Below, one piece after another: positions 52,601 through 58,001 of a stretch of DNA of 58,001 nt. The translations under genes were made by a program, and so were the position numbers. The DNA comes from Longimicrobiaceae bacterium (GTDB lineage Bacteria; Gemmatimonadota; Gemmatimonadetes; Longimicrobiales; Longimicrobiaceae). The DNA lies in contig DASYWD010000543.1 in assembly GCA_035936415.1 (NCBI GenBank), positions 1 through 58,001 on the forward strand, written 5' to 3'. Below the pieces are notes generated by a model that saw only the letters and a program-made list of their open reading frames with translations, ran no database searches and was not told the DNA's origin. Within the stretch, counting starts at the first letter, position 1, and the number at the start of each line of letters is the position of its first letter.

Positions 52601-55600
52601 GCGCGGCGATTGCCCGGGCCTCGGCCCGCAGGTCCAGCAGGTCGGGGAGGAGCGCGGCCGGAACCCCGTCCGGGACGCCCGCGGGGGCGACCACCGTCCG
52701 TACGCCGGCGTCGGCCAGCATGTAGCGTAGCCGCTCCGCCGGGTATGCGGGGTCCAGCGGCACGTACGCGCCGCCCGCCTTGAGCACGGCGAGGATCGCG
52801 GCCACGGTCTCCGGCGCGCGCTCGGCGAACACGCCCACGCGCGCCTCCGGCTCCACGCCGCGCGCCGCCAGGTGATGCGCCAGGCGGTTGGCCGCCTCCT
52901 CCAGCTCCCGGTAGGTGGTCCCCCGTCCGCCGAAGCGGAGCGCCTCCGCGTCCGGCGTGCACGCCGCCTGCGCCGAGAAGAGCTGGTGGATGGTCGCGTC
53001 CGGCGGACGGGGAGTCTCCGTCCGGTTCCACTCGTCCACCACCAGGGCGCGCTCCGCCGCCCCCAGCAGCTCCAGGCCGGAGAGGCGCACGTCCGCATCC
53101 GCCACGACCTGCTCCAGCACCCGTTCCAGGTGCCCGAGCATCCGCCGGACGGTGCTCCGCTCGAACAGGTCGGTGCTGTAGATCAGCCTCCCCCGCAGGC
53201 CGTCGGACGTCTCGGTCAGGTCCAGCGAGAGGTCGAGCTTGGCGGGCTCCGCCGCCGCGCCCGCGCGGCGGACCTCCAGCCCCGGCAGAGCGCCCCCCGG
53301 GGCCTCATTATTCTGCAGTGCGAAGCTCACCTGGAAGATCGGCGCGTGGCTCAGGCTCCGCTCCGCCTGCAGCTCCGCCACCAGCTTCTCGAAGGAGACG
53401 TCCTGGTGCTCGTACGCGCCCAGCGTAGCCTCGCGCACGCTCCGCAGCACCTGGCGGAACGCCGGGTCGCCGGAGAGGTCGGTCCGCAGCACCAGGGCGT
53501 TGACGAAGAAGCCGATCAGCCCCTCGACCTCGCGGTGTGTCCGCCCCGCTGTCGGGCTCCCCACCACCACGTCCCCGCTCCCGCTGTACTTCGAGAGTAG
53601 CACCTGGAAGGCGCCCAACAGCACCATGTACAGCGTGGCTCCCTCCCCGCGGGCCAGCGCCTGCAGCCGGTCCCGCAGCTCCGGGGAGAGCCGCACCGGC
53701 TCCGACGCGCCGCGGTACGTCTGCACCGCCGGGCGGGGACGGTCCGTCGGCAGCTCCAGCAGTGCCGGCGCTCCCGACAGGCGCTCCTTCCACCACGCGA
53801 GCTGCCGCTCCAGGCCCTCGCCCCGGAGTTGCCGACGCTGCCACACGGCGTAGTCGGCGTACTGTATGGGCAGCTCCGGGAGCGGCGACTCGCGCCCGGC
53901 GCGGTACGCCTCGTACAGCGCCGACAGCTCCCGGAAGAGCACGCCCGTGCTCCACCCGTCGCTGACGATGTGGTGCACGCTCAGCAGCAGCACGTGGTCT
54001 TCGCTGCCCAGGCGCAGCAGCCCGGCACGGAAGAGCGGACCCGCCGAGAGGTCGAACGGCCGCACGGCGTCCTCTGCGACCCGATGCCTCACCTCGGCCT
54101 CGCGCTCTTCCTCACCGAGCGAAGAGAGGTCCTCCACCAGCATCGCGTAGCCGGTGAACGGCACCACCACCTGTACCGCCTCTCCATCCCGTTCCGCGAA
54201 CACGGTCCGGAGCGCCTCGTGCCGACGGACGACCTCGCCCAGCGCTCGCTCCAGGGCCGCGGCGTCGAGTGCTCCCTGCAGCCGCAGCGCGCTGAGGATG
54301 TTGTAGAGGGCTGTCCCCGGCTGCATCCGGTCCAGGAACCAGAGCCGCTCCTGCGCGAAGGAGAGCGGCAGCGCTCCCCTGCGCTCCACCGGCACCACCG
54401 GCGGCAGCACCGGAAGCTCCGCCCGCCGCAGCGCCTCCACCCGCCCGGCCAGCTCCGCCACGGTGGGGCCCTCGAATAGCGCACGCACCGGCAGCTCGAT
54501 CCCGAATACCTCGCGGACCCGCGAGACCACCCGCATGGCCAGCAGGGAGTGGCCGCCCAGCTCGAAGAAGTTCTCCCCCACCCCCACGCGCTCCAGCCGC
54601 AGCACCTCCGCCCAGATCCCCGCCAGCACCTCCTCCGTGGGCGTGCGCGGCGCCACGTGGTGCCCTCCCGCGGCGAAGTCCGGCGCGGGCAGCGCCTTCA
54701 CGTCCAGCTTGCCGTTGGGGGTCAGCGGCAGGTGGTCGAGGGCCACGAAGGCGGCCGGCACCATGTACTCGGGCAACCCTCGGTGCAGCTCTCCCCGCAG
54801 CGCCTCCGCGTCCACCTCACCCACCACGTACGCCACGAGCCGCGCCCCGCCCGGCGCCTCCTCGCGCACCGCCACCACGCACTCGCGCACGCCCGGCTGG
54901 CGGCGCATCACCGCCTCAATCTCCCCCGGCTCGATGCGGAAGCCGCGCACCTTCACCTGCCGGTCCACCCGCCCCAGGAACTCCAGCGTGCCGTCCGCCC
55001 GCCACCGCACCCGGTCGCCCGTGCGGTAGAGGCGCCCGCCAGGCGCGCCGAACGGGTCGGGGACGAACCGCTCCGCCGTCAGGGCGGCGCGCCCCAGGTA
55101 GCCGCGCGCCACGCCCGCGCCGCCGATCAGGAGCTCGCCCGGGACCCCCGCCGGCTGCGGGCGTCCCAGGGGGTCGCACACGTAGAGGCGCACGTTCCCC
55201 AGGGGGCGGCCGATCGGGTGCCCTCCCACGACGCCGTCCTCCGGGACGGGGTGGATGGAGGCCAGGACGGTTCCCTCCGTCGGCCCGTAGAGCACGTAGG
55301 ATTCCGCCCCGGGGAAGGCTGCGCGCATCTCCGCCAGCAGGTCGGGCGGGACCCGGTCGCCCCCCACGAAGGCGTGCCGCAGCCGCCCCGGGCGGGACGC
55401 GCCGCGCCCCACCTGCGCCACCTCCCGCATCAGCGCGGGCACCGCGTGCAGGAGCGTGGCGTCGGCGGCCTCGTCCAGCAGCGCGGGGACGTCCAGCATC
55501 CGCTCCCGCCCAACGAGGCGCACCGCGGCGCCGGAGGTGAGGGGGAGCAGCGCCTCCAGGAGCCAGATGTCGAAGGCGAAGCTCGCCAGCGCCGGCATCA

Positions 55601-58001
55601 CGTCCCCCTCGCCCACGCCGAGAACCTCGCGCATGGCGCCCAGCAGGTTGGCCAGCGAGCCGTGCTGCACCAGCACTCCCTTGGGGCGGCCGGTGCTGCC
55701 GGAGGTGTAGATCACGTACACCAGGTTGGAGGCCGAGACGGGCACCCGCACCGCCTCGTCTGCGGGGCCGCCACAAGTCTCGTCGCTGCGCACGATGGCC
55801 GCCCCGTGCTCCGGCAGCGCGTCTGCCGCGCTCCCCGCGGTCACCACCACCGGGAGCGCCGCGTCGGAGACCATCCACCCCAGCCGCTCGGGCGGGTAGC
55901 CCGGGTCCAGCGGTACGTAGGCCCCGCCCGCCTTCCAGATCCCCAGCGCCCCTACCAGCAGCTCGGGCGTACGCTCCATGCACAGGCCCACCGGGACCTC
56001 GGGCCCCACCCCCAGCTCACGCAGGCGCGCGGCGAGGGCGTCGGCGCGGCGGTCCAGGGCCCGGTACGTCACCGCCTCGCCCTCGTGCAGCAGGGCCACC
56101 GCGTCCGGGGCCCGGCGCGCATGCTCCGCGAACAGCACGTGGACGGGGGTGTCGGGGTAGGAGCGATCGGTGCGGTTCCAGCTCCGGAGCACCTGCTCCT
56201 GCTCCGCTTCCCCCGGCAGCACCAGCGCGGAGAGCCTTGCGCCCGCGTCCGCCGCGACCTGCTCTAGCACCCGCTCCAGGTGCCCCAGCATCCGCCGGAT
56301 CGTGCTCCGCTCGAACAGGTCCGTGCTGTAGTTCAGCCCGCCGGCAAGCCCGCGGGGGGTCGCCGCCAGGTACAGGGAGAGGTCGAACTTCGCGGTGTCG
56401 TTCTCCGTGCCCACTCCCTGGACGTCCAGCCCGGATAGCCCGCCCGCGGTGCCGTCGGCCCCGTCCGCCACGAACAGCACCTGGAAGAGGGGGGAGTGGC
56501 TGAGGCTGCGCTCCGGCTGGAGCTCCTCGACCAGCCGCTCGAAGGGGACGTCCTGGTGCTCGTAGGCGCCCAGCGTGGCCTCGCGCACCCGGTGGAGCAC
56601 TTGGCGGAAGCCCGGATCGCCGGAGAGGTCCGTCCGCAGCACGAGCGTGTTGACGAAGAAGCCGATCAGCCCCTCCACTTCGCCGCGGGTACGCCCCGCG
56701 ATCGGGCTGCCCACCACCACGTCCTCGCTCCCGCTGTACTTCGAGAGCAGCACCTGGAAGGCGCCGAGCAGCACCATGAAGAGCGTGGCGCCCTCGCTGC
56801 GCCCCACCGCCTGGAGCCGCTCCAGCAGCTCCAGGGGGAGCTGGACGCGCTCGTACGTGCCCCGGTACGTCTGCACCGCCGGGCGGGAGTGGTCGGTGGG
56901 GAGCTCCAGCATCTCCGGTGCGCCTGCGAGCCGCTCCTTCCAGTAGGCGAGCTGCCGCTCCAGGATCTCGCCCCGGAGCTGCTCGCGCTGCCACACGGCG
57001 TAGTCGGCGTACTGCACCGGCAGCTCCGCCAGCGGCGACTCCCGCCCCTCCCGGTAGGCCGCGTACAGCGCCGACAGCTCGCGGAAGAGCACGCCCATGC
57101 TCCACCCGTCGCTGACCACGTGGTGCATGCAGAGCAGGAGCACGTGCTCCTCTTCGCCCAGCCGCAGCAGCTTCGCCCGGAAGAGCGGACCGGCCGCCAG
57201 GTCGAACGGGCGCGCGGCATCCTCGCGGGCGAGCCGTCGCACCTCCGCTTCGCGCTCCGGTCCTTCCTGGCCGGAGAGGTCCTCCACCGGCAGTGTGAAG
57301 CCGGCGAAGGGGGCGACCACCTGTACCGGGACACCGGCCGCTTCGGCGAAGGTGGTGCGAAGCGCCTCGTGCCGGCGGACGATCTCCCCCAGCGCACGCG
57401 CCAGCGCCTGCCCGTCCAAGGCACCCCCAAGCCGCCGTACAGCGGGGATGTTGTAGAAGGCGCTCCCCGGCTGCATCCGGTCCAGGAACCAGAGCCGCTC
57501 CTGCGCGAAGGAGAGCGGGACCGGACCGTCGCGCTCCACCGGCGCCACCAGGGGCAGCAGCCGCACCTCGGCGCGCCGCAGCGCCTCCACCCGCTCCGCC
57601 AGCTCCGCCACCGTGGGCGCCTCGAACATCGCGTGCACCGGCAGCTCGACCCCGAACACCGCCCGCACGCGCGAGATCACGCGCATAGCCAGCAGCGAGT
57701 GGCCGCCCAGCTCGAAGAAATTGGCCTCCACCCCCACCGTGTCGCGTGCCAGCACCTCGGCCCAGATCCCCGCCAGCGCCGCTTCGGCCGGCGTGCGCGG
57801 GGCGAGGTGGGGCCGCCCCGCCGACGCCTGGTCCGGCGACGGGAGCCGCCCGCGGTCCAGCTTGCCGTTGGGGGTCAGCGGAAGCGCGGCCAGCGGCACG
57901 AACGCGCCCGGTACCATGTACTCCGGCAGCCGCGCTCCGGCGGCCCGCCGGAGCTCCCGCACCAGCCCCGCGGTGGAGTGCCACCGTGCGTCGGGGGGGG
58001 G
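46623..58001 (-). CDS. Nonribosomal peptide synthetase, 3' part (A-T-C-A-T-C-A-T-E-C-A-T), enters from the right edge
   Basis: The frame is open to the right edge, so the true start lies outside; about 3790 residues are visible. Order: end of an A domain (GKLDRGRLP), T ([12 protein letters not shown]), C, A (56200-54700; code D-I-L-H-F-G-L-V-L, unassigned), T, C, A (53030-51550; code D-A-S-T-V-A-A-V-C, Tyr/aromatic type), T with GGDSI, epimerase (51250-49850; HHLVVDGVS), C of post-epimerase type (LSPMQEGMLFHT), A (48480-47000; code D-V-E-E-I-G-V-C-T, A5 motif FGLTE), T (46950-46740), stop at 46623. The GGDS carrier before the epimerase is the usual pairing and supports a D-configured aromatic residue. 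The two glutamates in the last pocket resemble ornithine-type codes and suggest a basic side chain. No thioesterase, so the chain is handed to NRPS B. Confidence 0.95.
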   Translation of the reverse strand, partial: PPPDARWHSTAGLVRELRRAAGARLPEYMVPGAFVPLAALPLTPNGKLDRGRLPSPDQASAGRPHLAPRTPAEAALAGIWAEVLARDTVGVEANFFELGGHSLLAMRVISRVRAVFGVELPVHAMFEAPTVAELAERVEALRRAEVRLLPLVAPVERDGPVPLSFAQERLWFLDRMQPGSAFYNIPAVRRLGGALDGQALARALGEIVRRHEALRTTFAEAAGVPVQVVAPFAGFTLPVEDLSGQEGPEREAEVRRLAREDAARPFDLAAGPLFRAKLLRLGEEEHVLLLCMHHVVSDGWSMGVLFRELSALYAAYREGRESPLAELPVQYADYAVWQREQLRGEILERQLAYWKERLAGAPEMLELPTDHSRPAVQTYRGTYERVQLPLELLERLQAVGRSEGATLFMVLLGAFQVLLSKYSGSEDVVVGSPIAGRTRGEVEGLIGFFVNTLVLRTDLSGDPGFRQVLHRVREATLGAYEHQDVPFERLVEELQPERSLSHSPLFQVLFVADGADGTAGGLSGLDVQGVGTENDTAKFDLSLYLAATPRGLAGGLNYSTDLFERSTIRRMLGHLERVLEQVAADAGARLSALVLPGEAEQEQVLRSWNRTDRSYPDTPVHVLFAEHARRAPDAVALLHEGEAVTYRALDRRADALAARLRELGVGPEVPVGLCMERTPELLVGALGIWKAGGAYVPLDPGYPPERLGWMVSDAALPVVVTAGSAADALPEHGAAIVRSDETCGGPADEAVRVPVSASNLVYVIYTSGSTGRPKGVLVQHGSLANLLGAMREVLGVGEGDVMPALASFAFDIWLLEALLPLTSGAAVRLVGRERMLDVPALLDEAADATLLHAVPALMREVAQVGRGASRPGRLRHAFVGGDRVPPDLLAEMRAAFPGAESYVLYGPTEGTVLASIHPVPEDGVVGGHPIGRPLGNVRLYVCDPLGRPQPAGVPGELLIGGAGVARGYLGRAALTAERFVPDPFGAPGGRLYRTGDRVRWRADGTLEFLGRVDRQVKVRGFRIEPGEIEAVMRRQPGVRECVVAVREEAPGGARLVAYVVGEVDAEALRGELHRGLPEYMVPAAFVALDHLPLTPNGKLDVKALPAPDFAAGGHHVAPRTPTEEVLAGIWAEVLRLERVGVGENFFELGGHSLLAMRVVSRVREVFGIELPVRALFEGPTVAELAGRVEALRRAELPVLPPVVPVERRGALPLSFAQERLWFLDRMQPGTALYNILSALRLQGALDAAALERALGEVVRRHEALRTVFAERDGEAVQVVVPFTGYAMLVEDLSSLGEEEREAEVRHRVAEDAVRPFDLSAGPLFRAGLLRLGSEDHVLLLSVHHIVSDGWSTGVLFRELSALYEAYRAGRESPLPELPIQYADYAVWQRRQLRGEGLERQLAWWKERLSGAPALLELPTDRPRPAVQTYRGASEPVRLSPELRDRLQALARGEGATLYMVLLGAFQVLLSKYSGSGDVVVGSPTAGRTHREVEGLIGFFVNALVLRTDLSGDPAFRQVLRSVREATLGAYEHQDVSFEKLVAELQAERSLSHAPIFQVSFALQNNEAPGGALPGLEVRRAGAAAEPAKLDLSLDLTETSDGLRGRLIYSTDLFERSTVRRMLGHLERVLEQVVADADVRLSGLELLGAAERALVVDEWNRTETPRPPDATIHQLFSAQAACTPDAEALRFGGRGTTYRELEEAANRLAHHLAARGVEPEARVGVFAERAPETVAAILAVLKAGGAYVPLDPAYPAERLRYMLADAGVRTVVAPAGVPDGVPAALLPDLLDLRAEARAIAARPADAPRVPVEADGAAYVIYTSGSTGAPKGAVAAHRGVPNLARAQAGRFGIDAASHVLQFASFSFDAAVSELFATLLSGATLVLATREETLPGPGLLDTLRRERITVVTLPPSVLAALEPDGLPELRMIVSAGEAVGAAVVERWSAGRTFVNAYGPTEATVCATTAACEADGRTPPIGRPLENVRVYVLDARREPVPVGLPGELFVGGVGVARGYLHRPELTAERFVPDPFGAGGGRLYRTGDWVRWRADGTLEYLGRLDEQVKVRGFRIEPAEVESALSAHPGVREARVVVREDEPGEKRLVAYLVGEAAADGLREHLRGRLPEYMVPAAFVTLDRLPLTPHGKLDRKALPAPEYATAGDRYVAPSNRVEEILAGIWAEVLGLERVGVNESFFELGGDSILCIQVVSCARREGLEITPPQMFEYQTIAELAAVAGDTAEAEAGHAEQGRVQGTVRLTPIQAWFFEQGHPAPWHYNQSALLEVDAGLGDAALEAALRAVLEHHDVFRLRYRRTASGWEQWHAGQVGIALERVDLADLPREAQERVQGEVAGRAQASLDLEQGPLGRALLFDRGERGRALLLVLHHLVVDGVSWRILRDDLERACAQAQAGEPIELGAKSTSYRQWAEALDAFAASDALLEEAGHWLAQGPEGVAPLPADGEGGRTIGGSRSVTVRLETEETRALLQEVPTAYRTQMNDVLLCALAETVGEWTGSSRVRLALEGHGREEEESAGVDLTRTVGWFTSVYPVVLDTAGTAGPGERLKRVKEQLRAVPRRGIGYGVLRYLGPDAVVRGALAAQPEPEISFNYLGQFDQGLAPAARLRSAVGLRGGEWAPENRRAHALEVNGSISGGCLRVRWTYGEGAHRPETIERLAGRYLDALRGLIAHCREEGAGGYTPSDFPLAGLAQAELDALLAGRRGVEDLYPLSPMQEGMLFHTLYSETQEYQTQRAERLEGAFDAELFRRAWAEAVRRHAVLRTSFAWEGLRRPLQRVETAVEVPWRTEDWRELTADAQDAALQRYLEEDRARGFALHRAPLLRFAVFRVGDQAHWLVWSQHHLLMDGWSCARIADEVFRLYHAWSTGQAVELGRRRPYRDYIAWLERQDQDAAERYWRQVLGGFTAPTPLGLDRAAPAGEAVRQAHWRAALSAGLTERLEQAARRGRVTLSTVLLGAWGFLLSRYGGEEEVVCGNTVSGRPAQLDGVEEMVGLFINTLPVRMRVPGDARLEEWLRDLQRTLAEAREFEYAPLVQVQGWSGVPRGTPLFETLFVFENYPVERGGSGGGEARLRVARTRAVEWDHTYPLCLTAAPGRQLLFDLSYDESRFEADTIKRVLEHLSRVLEQVAGGADVHLAELELLGEAERRLLVEEWNRTERAFPRGACIHELFQAQAEGTPDALAVVSEDGTLAYRELNERANQLAHYLRRRGVGPETRVAICVERGSGMALGILGALKAGGAYVPLDPEYPAEQLAYMLEDSGAAVLLTTAHLAGRLSAPAGVVCVDLEAEPISAESREAPESGISPESLAYVIYTSGSTGRPKGVALPHRALVNFATDMAGRLGLGPADRILQFASPSFDVVVEELFPAWVSGAAVVLSSGNLFAPNELLEVLERQGVTGFELPTAYWHEWVHELVHAGRRLPACVRFVIVGGERVLPERLAEWSTLGVPLVHVFGLTETACTSTTLRLEGGDDGSRWPSLPVGTPTGNVRIHLLDRSLHPVPIGVAGELFIGGEGVARGYLDRPGLTAARFVPDPFSARPGARLYRSGDRVRWLADGTLEFLGRLDDQVKIRGFRVEPGEVERALSAYPGVSDARVVVREDRPGERRLVAYVVGGVEPEALRAHLRRSLPEHMLPGAVVGLDQLPLTPNGKLDRKALPAPELPSAGDRYVAPRTPVEEVLAEIWAEVLGVERVGADDDFFALGGHSLLAIRVVSRIREIFAVELPLRALFDLPVLGELGALLATDPRYAGHAARVAGLLLQIEGMPAEPASPAVRT
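57993..58001. other. Run of nine G at the window end
   Basis: The last nine bases are all G. The adjacent reading frame still fits the end of an adenylation domain, but a homopolymer G at a sequence end is a common sequencing artefact, so the terminal residues (Pro-Pro-Pro on the coding strand) should not be trusted and the contig may stop here. Confidence 0.6.

Noticed and set aside
24709-58001. Regular 3.1-kb periodicity as a large tandem DNA repeat or CRISPR-like array
   Set aside because: It is the C-A-T module structure of the synthetases; the units are homologous coding modules with different pockets, not a repeat array.

Overview
The window is about 70% GC DNA from a bacterium that I place, by inference, in Gemmatimonadota (Longimicrobium-like). 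The reasons are the base composition, the DUF5916/CBM9-like outer-membrane barrel protein at 7710-10340, the secreted 29-residue-repeat protein beside it, and the house style of the NRPS modules. No rRNA, tRNA or CRISPR array was seen.

Layout. (i) 1-3849 (-): the 5' part of a separate NRPS gene (C-A-T-C...) that leaves the window on the left. (ii) 3937-5858: a graveyard holding an acyl-AMP-ligase start joined to the end of an M20 peptidase, then remnants of two different transposases. (iii) 6453-11289 (+): a VioC/AsnO-type Fe(II)/2-oxoglutarate amino-acid beta-hydroxylase, a DUF5916 protein and a secreted repeat protein. (iv) 11310-12301 (-): the C-terminal half of a B12/radical-SAM RiPP maturase with frameshifts, cut off by an IS5-type transposase fragment. 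(v) 12472-58001 (-): one apparently unbroken, tightly spaced operon of at least 45 kb that enters from beyond the right edge.

The operon, in transcription order, is: NRPS A (A-T-C-A-T-C-A-T-E-C-A-T, start outside the window), NRPS B (C-A-T-C-A-T), hybrid NRPS/PKS C (KS-AT-ACP-aminotransferase-C-A-T-C-A-T-C-A-T-TE), an ornithine-carbamoyltransferase-like enzyme, a GHMP (threonine-kinase-like) kinase, a cysteine-synthase-like PLP enzyme, an ATP-grasp ligase, an argininosuccinate-lyase-like enzyme, two ABC exporters, a YgeY-like M20 hydrolase and a cytochrome P450. Many neighbours overlap by 1-8 bases.

Model. Kinase + PLP synthase + lyase match the trio proposed for 2,3-diaminobutyrate/2,3-diaminopropionate in friulimicin-type clusters. 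The carbamoyltransferase and ATP-grasp enzyme could turn that diamino acid into a ureido or guanidino amino acid. The assembly line uses at least nine building blocks, with one D-aromatic residue, one malonate-derived unit that is beta-aminated inside the chain, and a terminal Asn-type module before the thioesterase. Adenylation pocket codes given below were read by eye by alignment to the GrsA motif pattern. The product is therefore likely a cationic, ureido- or guanidino-bearing peptide exported by the ABC pair. The hydroxylase and the left-hand NRPS may belong to the same or to a second, partly destroyed pathway.
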